A stretch of 64,000 bases of DNA from Nostocoides sp. HKS02. Lineage in GTDB: Bacteria > Actinomycetota > Actinomycetes > Actinomycetales > Dermatophilaceae. The stretch's first letter is position 1. Every line of letters begins with the position of its first letter. The stretch covers positions 186,001-250,000 of the forward strand of contig NZ_CP046121.1 of the NCBI RefSeq assembly GCF_009707485.1, given 5' to 3'. This document shows positions 9,675-19,292 of this stretch, one piece after another. Made by a program: the position numbers and the translations under genes. Under the pieces are notes generated by a model. The model saw nothing but the letters and a program-made list of their open reading frames with translations, searched no databases and had not been told where the DNA came from.

Positions 9675-10925
9675 GTGCCCGATCTGGCCCGAGCCGAACC
9701 TGCGGCTCCCCGCGGAGGGGGCAGCTCACGGCTGCTGGCCGCCATCGGGCTCGTCCTGGTGGCGACCGCGCTCTGGGTGCGGTGGTGGGACGTGCCGTGG
9801 AGCGGGCTCGACCTGCGCGTGTACCTCGCCGGTGCTCGGGCGGTCGTCGCCGGCCAGAACCTGTATGCCGTCGGCGTGAGCGACGGCCACGGCGGCATCC
9901 TGCAGTTCAGCTACCCACCGTTCGCTGCGCTCGCCTTCGTGCCGCTCGGATGGACCGGGGGCGCCGCCGCGGCGACCCTCACGGTGGCATCCCTGGCCTC
10001 CTACGCGGTGATGGGTGTGCTCTGCGCGCGCTCCCTCGGCTGGGGTGCCCGGCGGGTTGCCATCCTGCTCGCCGTCGGTGTGGTCCTCGAGCCCGTGCAG
10101 CGGACCCTGCTCTACGGCCAGGTCAACCTCATCCTGGCGGCGATGGTGCTGCTCGACCTGTTCGCCGTCCCCCGCTCGCGGCGCGGGCTGCTCATCGGTG
10201 TGGCGGCCGGCATCAAGCTCACCCCGGCGATCTTCGTCGTGTACTACCTCCTGCGGCGGCAGTGGGCGGCGGCTGGGCGGGTCGGCGCCTCCTTCGTCGC
10301 GACGGTCGTCGTCGGCTGGCTGGTGCTGCCCGCCGACTCGGCGCGGTTCTGGCTGCACGGCCTGGGGTCGATGAGCCAGTTCGGTGGTGAGGTCGTCCTC
10401 GCAGGCAACCAGTCGATCCGGGCGGTCGTCGAGCGGGGCAGCCAGCTGCACGGTGTGCCCACGTCAGTCGTGGGACTCGTGACGTGGACCCTGTGCGCGG
10501 CCGCCCTGGTCCTGACCCTCATGGCCGCCAAGCTCCAGTCCGAAGCCGGGGACCGCCTCGCCGTGGTCGTCGCCCTCGGGCTGGGCGGCCTGCTCATCTC
10601 GCCGGTGTCCTGGACCCACCACTGGGTCTGGGTCGTCCCGGCGATCGCCCTGATGGTCGGCCGGGGGTGGCGGGTGCTTGCGGCGGTTACAGTGGCCGGG
10701 TTCTTCCTGCCGCCGATGTGGGCGCTGGCCCCACCGCCCGACCTCCAGCCGGGGTACACCCCGGTCGAGCTCGTGCTCAGCGCCGCCTTCGCCCTCTGGG
10801 CCGTCCTCCTGCTCGTGGTGCTCCTGGTGGACGGCCGTCGGACGGTGCGCCGCCGCTGCGCCCGGACGGAGCTCATGCAGGCCGCGCCCCGCCCGGCGTC
10901 CTCATCGGCGCAGGTCCATGTGTGA
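9675..10925 (+). CDS. Glycosyltransferase family 87 (alpha-mannosyltransferase-like) membrane protein
   Basis: 416 residues, GTG start. Polytopic membrane protein resembling the polyprenyl-phosphomannose-dependent alpha-1,2-mannosyltransferases (GT87, as in PimE of mycobacteria). The first extracytoplasmic loop holds GLDLRVYLAGARAVVAGQNLYAV with the conserved aspartate expected for catalysis, then FSYPPFAALAFVPL. Later GVAAGIKLTPAIFVVYYLLRRQW and SPVSWTHHWVW motifs are typical of the family. A Pro/Arg-rich tail ends the protein. Probable role: adding mannose to lipomannan-type or phosphatidylinositol mannoside glycolipids. The mtrA start follows 48 bases after its stop. Confidence 0.85.
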   Translation: MPDLARAEPAAPRGGGSSRLLAAIGLVLVATALWVRWWDVPWSGLDLRVYLAGARAVVAGQNLYAVGVSDGHGGILQFSYPPFAALAFVPLGWTGGAAAATLTVASLASYAVMGVLCARSLGWGARRVAILLAVGVVLEPVQRTLLYGQVNLILAAMVLLDLFAVPRSRRGLLIGVAAGIKLTPAIFVVYYLLRRQWAAAGRVGASFVATVVVGWLVLPADSARFWLHGLGSMSQFGGEVVLAGNQSIRAVVERGSQLHGVPTSVVGLVTWTLCAAALVLTLMAAKLQSEAGDRLAVVVALGLGGLLISPVSWTHHWVWVVPAIALMVGRGWRVLAAVTVAGFFLPPMWALAPPPDLQPGYTPVELVLSAAFALWAVLLLVVLLVDGRRTVRRRCARTELMQAAPRPASSSAQVHV

Positions 10926-10973
10926 TGATTCGGGAGGGAATTCATACTCACCACTGGGAGAGGGCTGACGCTG

Positions 10974-11651
10974 GTGAAGGGTCGCGTGCTCATCGTCGAT
11001 GACGATCTGGCATTGGCGGAGATGCTCGGCATCGTGCTGCGCAACGAGGGGCTCGACGTCACGCACGTGGCCGACGGTGCGTCGGCACTCGGCGCCTTTC
11101 GCGACTCGCGTCCCGACCTCGTCCTGCTCGACGTGATGCTGCCCGGCCTGGACGGCATGGAGGTGTGCCGCCGGATCCGGGCCGAGTCCGGCGTTCCGAT
11201 CGTCATGCTCACGGCCCGCACCGACACCGTCGACGTCGTCGTCGGCCTCGAGTCCGGCGCCGACGACTACGTCGTCAAGCCGTTCAAGCCCCAGGAGCTC
11301 ATCGCCCGCATCCGGGCCCGGCTGCGTCGTGGCGACGAGCCCGAGCCCGAGCGCCTCGAGATCGGCGACCTCGTCATCGACGTGGCGGGCCACTCCGTGA
11401 AGCGCGCCGGCCACCCCCTGTCGCTCACCCCCCTGGAGTTCGACCTCCTCGTCGCGCTGGCGCGCAAGCCGTGGCAGGTCTTCACCCGTGAGGTCCTGCT
11501 GGAACAGGTCTGGGGGTACCGGCACGCCGGGGACACCCGCCTCGTCAATGTCCACGTGCAGCGGCTTCGCTCCAAGATCGAGCACGACCCCGAGCACCCC
11601 GACATCGTCGTCACCGTGCGCGGTGTCGGCTACAAGGCCGGTCCGAGCTAG
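10974..11651 (+). CDS. mtrA: Two-component response regulator MtrA
   Basis: 225 residues, GTG start. OmpR/PhoB-type regulator. The receiver domain (about 1-118) has the acidic pocket VDDD, the phosphoacceptor in LVLLDVMLPG, the switch threonine region VMLTARTDT, and DDYVVKPFKPQEL. The winged-helix output domain (about 125-225) includes LTPLEFDLLVALA, REVLLEQVWGY and NVHVQRLRSKIE. MtrA controls cell-wall hydrolases, division and replication-linked genes in actinobacteria. It heads the mtrA-mtrB-lpqB operon, with mtrB beginning three bases after its stop. Confidence 0.97.
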   Translation: MKGRVLIVDDDLALAEMLGIVLRNEGLDVTHVADGASALGAFRDSRPDLVLLDVMLPGLDGMEVCRRIRAESGVPIVMLTARTDTVDVVVGLESGADDYVVKPFKPQELIARIRARLRRGDEPEPERLEIGDLVIDVAGHSVKRAGHPLSLTPLEFDLLVALARKPWQVFTREVLLEQVWGYRHAGDTRLVNVHVQRLRSKIEHDPEHPDIVVTVRGVGYKAGPS

Positions 11652-11653
11652 TC

Positions 11654-13438
11654 ATGGCCGAGTCGGCCCGTCCCCGCCCCGAGCGGGCGCCGACGCCACG
11701 GTTCTCCGACCACCGAGCCCAGGCGCTCGCCGCGCTGCGCTCGGCGGTACGAGGCAGCCGTCGCGCCGTCGCCGATGGCGCGCGCAGGCTCGTGCACACC
11801 TGGCGGTCCTCGCTGCAGTTCCGCGTGGTCAGCAGCACCATGCTGCTCGGCCTGGCCGTGGTGCTCATGCTGGGGACCTACCTGTTCCAGTCGATCTCCG
11901 ACGGGCTCGAGCAGGACCGCATGGACACCGCCCAGGTCGAGGCGGCCCGGCTCGTGACCGACGTGCAGGGCAAGTTCGACCAGACGACCGCGGCCACCAA
12001 CACCCCATCCCTCAACCTCTTCGCCCAGACCGTCATCAAGGGCGCCGCCAGCCAGGGCGGAGACACCGACCGCCAGCTCGTGTTCACCCGCAGCCTCGGC
12101 AACACCAGCCCGACCTTCCTCAACACCGTGCTCTCGGGTCGCACCGGGCTGACCAACATCCCGATGGAGCTGCGCCAGGCGGTCCACAGCGACCCGCACC
12201 ACCAGCAGCTGCAGCTCATCGCCGTGACCGACCCCCAGTCCGGGGGAGTGGTGCCTGCCGTCGTCGTCGGGTCCCAGGTCGACGTCCCCGTCGCCGGCAA
12301 GTACGACCTCTACGCCGTCTACCCGATGCAGCGCGAGGAGGCGACGCTCAGCCTCGTGACCCGGACCTTCGCCCTGGGCGGCTTCTTCCTCGTGCTCCTG
12401 GTCGGTGCGGTGGCCTGGGTGGTCACACGGCAGGTCGTCAACCCTGTGCGGCGCGCCGCCATCGTGGCGGAGCGGCTCTCGTCGGGCCGGCTCAACGAAC
12501 GGATGGGCGCCCGCGGCGCCGACGACCTCGCCCGTCTGGCCAAGTCCTTCAACGAGATGGCCGACAGCCTGCAGACCCAGATCCGCCAGCTCGAGGGCCT
12601 CTCGAGGCTCCAGCAGCGCTTCGTCTCCGACGTCTCCCACGAGCTTCGCACCCCACTGACGACGATTCGCATGGCCGCCGACCTCATCCACGACTCCCGC
12701 CGAGACTTCGACCCCACCGTGTCCCGCTCGGCCGAGCTGCTCCACAACGAGCTCGACCGGTTCGAGGAGCTGCTCGCGGACCTGCTCGAGATCAGCCGCT
12801 TCGACGCCGGGGCGGCCGCGCTGGACGCCGAGGTCATCGACCTGCGCGACACCGTGGCGCGCGCGGTCGACGCGGCACAGCCGGTCGCCGACCGCTGGGG
12901 CACCACGATCACGGTCGAGACGAGCGGACCGTGCGATGCCGAGATCGACGCCCGGCGCGTCGAGCGGATCCTGCGCAACCTCGTCGTCAACGCCCTCGAG
13001 CACGGCGAGGGGCGCCCGGTCGAGATCACCCTGGCCGGCGACGAGCACGCGGTGGCGGTCACCGTGCGCGACCACGGCGTGGGCCTGCGCCCCGGCGAGG
13101 CAGCCCTCGTGTTCAACCGGTTCTGGCGTGCCGACCCCGCCCGGGCCAGGACCACCGGGGGCACCGGCCTGGGCCTCGCGATCTCGCTCGAGGACGCCCG
13201 CCTGCACGAAGGCTGGCTCCAGGCCTGGGGCGAGCCCGGCGCAGGCTCGTCCTTCCGCCTGACCCTGCCCCGACGCCTGGACGTCCCCATCGTCGACTCG
13301 CCGTTGCCCCTGCGCCCGCCGGACGCCCCGCCTCAGGAGGCCGGCGCCGAGGGGGCCCGGGCGGGCCACCGCCCGGGTGAGAACGAGCGCGTCGTCGCGG
13401 CGCGGCATACCTCCCTCCCGCGGGGTGGTCCACAGTGA
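11654..13438 (+). CDS. mtrB: Sensor histidine kinase MtrB
   Basis: 594 residues. Membrane sensor kinase of MtrA. A basic N-terminus of about 50 residues precedes a first membrane helix (about 55-78). An extracytoplasmic sensor region follows to about 230, then a second helix (about 235-257), HAMP, a DHp helix with the phosphoacceptor SDVSHELRTPL, and a HATPase domain with NLVVNALEHG (N box), VTVRDHGVGL (G1), NRFWRADPARA and TGGTGLGLAI (G2). A Pro/Ala-rich tail ends the protein. All kinase residues are intact. The last four bases overlap the lpqB start (GTGA), so lpqB is translationally coupled. Confidence 0.97.
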   Translation: MAESARPRPERAPTPRFSDHRAQALAALRSAVRGSRRAVADGARRLVHTWRSSLQFRVVSSTMLLGLAVVLMLGTYLFQSISDGLEQDRMDTAQVEAARLVTDVQGKFDQTTAATNTPSLNLFAQTVIKGAASQGGDTDRQLVFTRSLGNTSPTFLNTVLSGRTGLTNIPMELRQAVHSDPHHQQLQLIAVTDPQSGGVVPAVVVGSQVDVPVAGKYDLYAVYPMQREEATLSLVTRTFALGGFFLVLLVGAVAWVVTRQVVNPVRRAAIVAERLSSGRLNERMGARGADDLARLAKSFNEMADSLQTQIRQLEGLSRLQQRFVSDVSHELRTPLTTIRMAADLIHDSRRDFDPTVSRSAELLHNELDRFEELLADLLEISRFDAGAAALDAEVIDLRDTVARAVDAAQPVADRWGTTITVETSGPCDAEIDARRVERILRNLVVNALEHGEGRPVEITLAGDEHAVAVTVRDHGVGLRPGEAALVFNRFWRADPARARTTGGTGLGLAISLEDARLHEGWLQAWGEPGAGSSFRLTLPRRLDVPIVDSPLPLRPPDAPPQEAGAEGARAGHRPGENERVVAARHTSLPRGGPQ

Positions 13439-15207
13439 GACGCCCGTATGCCGCGTGGCTCGCCGCCGCGGCGGTGCTCCTGTCGGCGTGTGGGGGCCTG
13501 TCCACCAGCTCTCCGGTGCGTCAGGGCCGCGACCTGGGGTCGGTGCGGGAGAACCAGGTCCAGGTGGAGGCCAACCCGGTCACCCCGGGGTCCTCGCCCG
13601 AGCAGGTGGTCAGCGGCTTCATCAGGGCTGCAGCGGCCAGCGACGACCAGTACCAGGTGGCGAGGTCCTACCTGGTCCCCGCACAGGAGGGCACGTGGCG
13701 TCCGGACTCCTCGGTCGTGGTCTTCACCGACGACTCGGCGCTGAGCATCACCAAGTCGAGCCCCGGCTCGGTCACCGCCATGGCCAAGGCGAGCGCCCGC
13801 ATCGACGGAGATGGCCGATACCACGAGCTGCCCCCCAACTCCCGGGTTCAGGTGACCTTCGGCCTGCAGCGCACCCCGGCCGGCGAGTGGCGCATCTCCA
13901 AGATGCCGGACGGCTTCGGCACCTGGCTCAGCGAGTCCGACGCGACCCGGCTCTACGACCCGTTCGACATCTACTACATCTCGGCCACCGAGCGACGACT
14001 CGTGCCCGACGTGCGGTGGTTCCCGCTGGGCACCGGGCTGGCGACGCGACTGGCTCGGGCCCTCCTGTCCGGGGTGCCGGACTACCTCAGTGGGGCCGTG
14101 CGCACCATGGTGCCCCCCGGCACCCGGCTCGCCGTCGACTCGGTGCCGATCGAGAGCGGCACCGCGCAGGTCGACCTCACCGCCACCCGGATCGGCAGTG
14201 ACCCCAACCAGCGCCAGGCGCTCGGGGCGCAGTTCCTCGCGACCGTGAGCCAGGCGCCGGCGGTGAGCCGGGTCGCGCTCCAGCTCGAGGGCACCGACCT
14301 GCAGATCCCGGGGACGAGCGACCCCAACGCGGACTCGTTGTCCGCGCTCGGCTTCCCGACACCGACCGACCCGGTGGCCAAGCCCATCCTGCGCAGGGGC
14401 ACCACCCTCGGCAACATCGACCCCCTCATGCTGGGTGACCCCGCCGACAAGCCGCAGACCCAGCCCAATCGTGTGCTGCCGACGGTGGCTCCTGGTTGGG
14501 CCTACCTCGCGATGTCGCCCGCTGGCGACGAGATCGCCGCGGTGAGTGGCGACCGCACCCAGCTCACCCGCTGGCACGGCTCCACCCAGCTCGCGGTGTC
14601 CACGCTCGGCACCCAGCTCACCCGCCCGACTTTCGACTCGCAGGGGCTGCTCTGGGTCGGCGGGCGAGCTGGCGCGGCGAGCAAGGTGTGGGTGGTCAAC
14701 ACCTCGGCTGACCCGAACGACCCCGCCAAGTCGCGTCCGCAGCCGGTGCAGGCCGGGTGGCTGGCGGACCGCTCGATCGTGAGCCTCCGCTTCGCCCCGG
14801 ACGGCCAGCGGGTCGCCATCATCTCGACCGACCGGACCGGCCAGAACCCCCACGTCCAGGTCGTCGGCGTCGTGCGTCAACCCAACGGGATACCCCTGGC
14901 CCTGACCGAGGCGCCGCTCGCGCTGGCCCCGTCGCTCACCTTGGCCCGCGACCTGGTCTGGGTCGACGACACCACCCTGGCCGTTCTCGGGCGCAAGTCC
15001 ACCTCACAGGTGGTCCGGCCCTGGCTGGTGCCGCTGGGCGGACCGATCACCGCAGGCCCCGAGATCGCCGGCGCCCAGATGATCACCACTGTCAACGCCG
15101 AGCGCGGTCTCGTGGTGACCACGGACCGCGGTGAGGTGCTGATCCGGGCCGGCAACCGGTGGCAGGGCGTGGGCCAGGGCACCGACTTCCTCGTACCCGG
15201 TCGCTGA
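13435..15207 (+). CDS. lpqB: Lipoprotein LpqB, MtrAB accessory
   Basis: 590 residues, GTG start overlapping the mtrB stop. The signal peptide ends in a lipobox, VLLSAC, so the mature protein is lipid-anchored at Cys20 on the outer face of the membrane. An N-terminal conserved region and a GerMN-like domain (about 200-300, with PDYLSGAVRTMVPPGTRL and AQVDLTA) are followed by a beta-propeller-like C-terminal half (about 360-590) with repeated TDRTG, LLWVGG and LVWVDDTTLAVLG strands. LpqB binds the MtrB sensor domain and tunes MtrA phosphorylation in mycobacteria. Normally comF follows; here a converging unrelated block begins 28 bases later. Confidence 0.95.
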   Translation: MRRPYAAWLAAAAVLLSACGGLSTSSPVRQGRDLGSVRENQVQVEANPVTPGSSPEQVVSGFIRAAAASDDQYQVARSYLVPAQEGTWRPDSSVVVFTDDSALSITKSSPGSVTAMAKASARIDGDGRYHELPPNSRVQVTFGLQRTPAGEWRISKMPDGFGTWLSESDATRLYDPFDIYYISATERRLVPDVRWFPLGTGLATRLARALLSGVPDYLSGAVRTMVPPGTRLAVDSVPIESGTAQVDLTATRIGSDPNQRQALGAQFLATVSQAPAVSRVALQLEGTDLQIPGTSDPNADSLSALGFPTPTDPVAKPILRRGTTLGNIDPLMLGDPADKPQTQPNRVLPTVAPGWAYLAMSPAGDEIAAVSGDRTQLTRWHGSTQLAVSTLGTQLTRPTFDSQGLLWVGGRAGAASKVWVVNTSADPNDPAKSRPQPVQAGWLADRSIVSLRFAPDGQRVAIISTDRTGQNPHVQVVGVVRQPNGIPLALTEAPLALAPSLTLARDLVWVDDTTLAVLGRKSTSQVVRPWLVPLGGPITAGPEIAGAQMITTVNAERGLVVTTDRGEVLIRAGNRWQGVGQGTDFLVPGR

Positions 15208-15234
15208 CCGGCCACCGCTGGACCTCGCTCGGCC

Positions 15235-16455
15235 TCAGGGGTAGCCCCATCCGCGGTGGGGTCCGGCATAGACGAGCACCTTGTCGACCCAGAACCACTG
15301 GGCGACCAGCCCGAGCAGCACGCACAGGCCGATGGCCACGCGCTGTCGCCAGAGCTGTCGGACCGAGTCGGTGTCGGGGGCCCAGAACAGGCCCAGCGGG
15401 AACGCGAGGAGCAGGTAGCGAAAGAAGCTGAACGACGGGTTCGTCGTGGCGAGGATGTAGAGCGGGTAGACGGCGCCCCACGCACCGAGCTCGAGACCCC
15501 ACCGCCGCCGCCCGGGCAGGACCACGAGCGCGCCGGCCAGGCCGACGAGGGCGACGAGGACCAGGACCCCCAGCCCGGGGTACTCGACGACGGTGGCGAC
15601 CCAGGGGGGCACGAGCAGCGAGCCGGTGAAGCCTGGCCAGGCGCGCATGGTCGTGGTGTATGCCGTCGGCTCACCGGTGTGCAGGGCCGCGAGCGCAGGC
15701 CAGAGCCCGACCGCGAGCACGCTCGCCAGGCTGAGCACAGCGAGGCGGGCGTGGGGCACCGTGGCGCGGGCGCGGGAGGTTCGGGAGGCGCGGACGAGGT
15801 TCAGCCAGTGCGCGATCACCACGACGACGAGCACCGGGGCGAGGTTGCGGGTCAGCCCCAGCAGGACGACCGGGAGGATGCACCACAGGTAGTGCTGGCG
15901 GTGCAACAACCACAGTGCGCTGGCGACCAGCAGCAGCGCCAGGCTCTCGGTGTAGGCGGCTTGGAGAATCGGCGCCGAGACGAAGCAGCAGAGCAGCAGG
16001 ACGCAGACCCGGGCGCGCCGGGAGTCGACACAGTCGGCGACGAGGCCGTAGACCACGACCACCGCGGCAGCACCGACGACGAGGTTGAACGTGGTCGCGA
16101 CCACCGGAAAGCTGCCCCCGGTCAGCTGCATGAGCGTCCGCACCACGGTCGGGAACAACGGGAAGAACGCGAGGTTGGTCTGCGCGGGTGCTCCTGCTGG
16201 GCTGAGTGCGGTCGCCGCGTAGCCGTCTCGGACGATTCCCCAGTACCACTGGCCGTCCCACGAGGTCATGACCTCCCAGTAGGACGGGACCCGGTGCGCC
16301 ACGACCGTGGTGTGGTAGCCGGCCACGCCCTCGATCCGGACCTTCCGGCCGGGCGCGGCGACCAGGACCATGAGGACCGCGACCAGTCTCGTCACGGCAT
16401 AGATCGCCAGCGGCGTGGCCCACCAGCCGCGCCAGGGCAGCCACGCCCGCTTCAC
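15235..16455 (-). CDS. PIG-V-like integral membrane mannosyltransferase
   Basis: 406 residues from GTG 16455. Second PIG-V-type GT-C protein in the window. The first loop carries MTSWDGQWYWGIVRDGYA and NLAFFPLFPTVVRTLMQL, matching the WDGQWY signature of the 8.2-9.5 kb gene; LLGLTRNLAPVLVVVVIA also corresponds to that protein. About nine hydrophobic helices, and an ending VYAGPHRGWGYP. The start overlaps the stop of the upstream membrane protein by four bases (GTGA), making it the last gene of a four-gene operon reading away from the Tad locus. Likely role: mannosylation of an envelope lipid or of proteins secreted nearby; the acceptor is unknown. Confidence 0.8.
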   Translation of the reverse strand: MKRAWLPWRGWWATPLAIYAVTRLVAVLMVLVAAPGRKVRIEGVAGYHTTVVAHRVPSYWEVMTSWDGQWYWGIVRDGYAATALSPAGAPAQTNLAFFPLFPTVVRTLMQLTGGSFPVVATTFNLVVGAAAVVVVYGLVADCVDSRRARVCVLLLCCFVSAPILQAAYTESLALLLVASALWLLHRQHYLWCILPVVLLGLTRNLAPVLVVVVIAHWLNLVRASRTSRARATVPHARLAVLSLASVLAVGLWPALAALHTGEPTAYTTTMRAWPGFTGSLLVPPWVATVVEYPGLGVLVLVALVGLAGALVVLPGRRRWGLELGAWGAVYPLYILATTNPSFSFFRYLLLAFPLGLFWAPDTDSVRQLWRQRVAIGLCVLLGLVAQWFWVDKVLVYAGPHRGWGYP

Positions 16456-17873
16456 GGGGCGACCCGGTGCAGCACGACGTACCCGTCGCGGCTCGCCGTC
16501 GTCGCCCAGCCGGCCCGCTCCAGGGCCCCGGCCAGCGGGACCTCTTGGCGCAGCACGGCCCAGTTGGCGCCGGTGTGGGCGACGAAGGACTGCCACCCGG
16601 GACGCGCGTCCAGCGCGGCGGCATAGCCATTGACGTATGCCGGTGCGAAGACCTCGATGCGGGTGTCCACCACGAGCTGCAGGTGGGGGTAGGTGTGGAG
16701 CATCCAGCTCGACACGTTGAAGTCGTCGAACACCGTGCTGCCACTGGGGATCGCAGCGATCGCCGGTAAGAGTGCGGTCGGGGTCAGGAGGGGGCGTCGT
16801 GCGGACGCCGGCGCCGCGACGAGCCCCGCCAGGACAACGAGGACTGCCCCGGCCGCCATCGCCTTGAGCTCGAGGCGGGTGGGCGCGCTGGCCTCGGCGG
16901 TGCGCGCGGTGCGCCGGGCCTTGAGGCGCTGGGCCGCCTCGGCCGCCAACGGGACGGTGATCGCCACGGCCGGTGCACTGAGACGGGCGTAGGACAGGGC
17001 GAGTCCGAGCGCGAGCAGGAGGTGGAACACCCGCCACCACGACGTCCCGGTCCGCAGCCACGCTGCCGCGGTCAGCACCACGAGGGCCAGCGCGATCGCG
17101 ACCAGCGGCTGCGTCGGCGAGGCGCGCTGCCACTCGCTGACCAGCGCGGCTGCGGCGGACCGGATCTGGAAGGGGGTGAGCAGCAGCCGTGGACCGACGG
17201 GGGTCACCGCTGCAGCCGCGACGGTGCCCGCGACGAGGAGGCCGGCGGACAACCCGGTGCGCCAGGACCGCCGGTCGAGCGCCAGGCCGGCCCCGGTCGC
17301 AGCCCCGACGAGCACGCCCAGCGTCCAGTAGCCGTGCGCCATCGCGAAGACCCAGCCCAGCGGCAGCCGCCACAGGCTGGGTACGCGGCCACCGAGCGCG
17401 GCCGAGCGCCACAGGTGCAGGCTGACGAGCAGGAGGACGAGGCCGAGGGTCTGGGGGCGTTCGGTGATGCTCCCGCTGAAGCCGAGCAGGCCCACCAGGG
17501 TCGCCAGCACGGCATACGGCAGGTCGGCGACGCGCCGGGTGAGCAGGTAGAGCAGCGCCGCGATGGCCACGCCGCCGATGGTGCGCAGCTCGACCAGGGC
17601 GGCGGCCCCGAACGGGCGATACAGCAGGGCGGCGACCACCGATCCGAGCCACTCGGTGAGGACGAACTGGTGGGTGGAGAACCTCGACCAGGGGTCGGGG
17701 CCGACGAACCGACCCGTGGCGAGCAGGTAGTCGCCGGCCCTGAGGTTCCACCAGGCATCGGGGCTCCGGAGCGGGCCGATGGTCGCGGTGGCGGTGGCCA
17801 CGGTCAGCCCCGCGGCGGCGAGCAGCAGGAACGTCCGCTCGGAGCGGTCTGCCCGGCGCGCGTCGAGGGTCAT
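16452..17873 (-). CDS. Polytopic membrane protein, paralogue 1 of a tandem triplet
   Basis: 473 residues, about ten hydrophobic helices. After the first helix comes a periplasmic-type loop with RSPDAWWNLRAGDYLLATGRF, DPWSRFS and TEWLGS. A SITERPQTLG segment follows near residue 140 and VTPVGPRLLLTPF near 230. A soluble C-terminal region (about 370-473) has DDFNVSSWMLH, DTRIEVFAPAYVNGY and a VVLHRVAP end. The layout, with a WW/H acidic first loop and a soluble tail, resembles GT-C glycosyltransferases or oligosaccharyl transferases, but I do not recognise the family and assign no function. The two upstream genes are clear paralogues, and adjacent genes overlap by four bases. Confidence 0.75.
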   Translation of the reverse strand: MTLDARRADRSERTFLLLAAAGLTVATATATIGPLRSPDAWWNLRAGDYLLATGRFVGPDPWSRFSTHQFVLTEWLGSVVAALLYRPFGAAALVELRTIGGVAIAALLYLLTRRVADLPYAVLATLVGLLGFSGSITERPQTLGLVLLLVSLHLWRSAALGGRVPSLWRLPLGWVFAMAHGYWTLGVLVGAATGAGLALDRRSWRTGLSAGLLVAGTVAAAAVTPVGPRLLLTPFQIRSAAAALVSEWQRASPTQPLVAIALALVVLTAAAWLRTGTSWWRVFHLLLALGLALSYARLSAPAVAITVPLAAEAAQRLKARRTARTAEASAPTRLELKAMAAGAVLVVLAGLVAAPASARRPLLTPTALLPAIAAIPSGSTVFDDFNVSSWMLHTYPHLQLVVDTRIEVFAPAYVNGYAAALDARPGWQSFVAHTGANWAVLRQEVPLAGALERAGWATTASRDGYVVLHRVAP

Positions 17874-19292
17874 GGGTTCGCCTGGGGAGCGCGCAGCAGG
17901 ACGAAGGTGCTACTGGTCGCCATCGGGGCCCAGTGCCGCTCGTGGACCAGGGCGTCGGCTATTGCCGACTTCCGCTCGACGAGTGCGTACCGAGCGCCGA
18001 TCCTCGCGACGAACGCCTCCCAGCCGGGCGCGGCGTTCCCGGCGTCGATGTAGCGGTGCAGGTAGTCCGTGGGGTAGATCTCCATCCGCAGGTCGGCGGC
18101 TGGGACCAGCTCCGGGTGGCTCCAGAGCAGCCAGCCGCTGATGCCGAAGTCATCCATGACGACGCTCTTGGGTGGCACCGTCGACAGCGCGCGGTCGATC
18201 GCCCCCATGCCCGTGGGGTAGGCGAAGGCCTTGGTGCCCGCCGGCCCCGCAGAGACCAGCGCCGCGACGAGCACCCCCACCCCCTAGCCCTGCCAGCAGC
18301 CCGACGCGCTCACGCCGGTCGACGCGCTCGCGGGTGGCGCCCAGCATCGACTGCAGGGCGCCGGCCAGCAGCGGTGCGCAGAGGATGGCGCCCAACGGCA
18401 CGAGGCGCCACATGGCCAGCGTCAGGGCGGCCGAGAGGGCCAGCCAGGCGTACTGCCAGGAGGGTCGCGGCCACGGCCGCAGCAGCCAGCAGACGGCCGT
18501 GACGATGATGGCGGCCACGGCCGTGATGGAGAACGCGTTGTTCAGCGGGGTCGCCGCCCACTCGTCGGCGATCGAGGCTGCGTTGTTGGCGACGGTGAAC
18601 GGTGCGAGGAGCAGCCGCGGCCCGAGCGGCGTGACCGCGACCGCAGCCGCGCTGGCCACGTTGACGGCGGCGAGGCGCCAGGCCAACGCCCGGCGGTGGT
18701 CGGGCTGCTGAAGCACCAGGCACACGGCGGTGACCACTCCGACGAGGATCCCGAACATCCAGAGCCCGTGGCAGCACGCCCAGAGCCAGTACAGCGGGAC
18801 GAGCCACCACCGCGGGCGGCGGTCCTCGGCGGTCCGCAGCCACGCACCGATCACCGCCGCGAAGAGCACGAAGCTGACGAGCTGCGGCCTGGGGTTGAGG
18901 CTCCCGCTCGCCCCGAGGATCGCCACCCCGGTCGCGAGCGCCGCCGGGAGCCGGCCGGAGAGCCGACGCGCCGCGGCATACACCACCGCGGCGAGGAGGA
19001 GGATGCTCACCGTGCGCAGCCACGGCACCGCGCCCAGCCCAGCCCACCGGTAGGCCTGGGCTGCGACGGCCTCGGGCAGCCACTGGGTGGCGAGATAGGG
19101 GCCGCCGGCGAACCGCGCCCACGGGTCGGGGCCGTAGATCTGGTGGGTGTCGAGGATCTGCTCGCCGACGCGCAGGTGCCACCACACGTCCGGTTCCGAG
19201 AACGGCGACAGGCCCCGGGCGATGGCCACGAGGAACATCAGCCCGACCGCGGTCACGGTCAGGAAGGCAGGGGTGCGACGGCCGGTCGTCAC
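17870..19292 (-). CDS. Polytopic membrane protein, paralogue 2 (frameshifted)
   Basis: 473 residues after repair, identical in length to paralogue 1. GTG start at 19292 overlaps the stop of paralogue 3. The N-terminal frame has FSEPDVWWHLRVGEQILDTHQ, GPDPWARFAG, ATQWLPEAV, SLNPRPQLVSF and TPLGPRLLLAPFTVANNA. It loses frame at LLAGLGGG. The C-terminal frame continues with GVLVAALVSAGPAG, MDDFGISGWLLWSHPEL and DLRMEIYPTDYLHRY. Removing one C from the five-C run at 18280-18284 gives a continuous LLAGLGVGVLVAALV. Same domain plan as its neighbours, and function unknown. The frameshift is more likely a sequencing error than decay. Confidence 0.72.

Noticed and set aside
15235..17751. A single 838-residue protein
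   Set aside because: The N-terminal half is an Arg/Pro-rich shadow of the gene in another frame. Real homology starts at GTG 16455, which overlaps the upstream stop.
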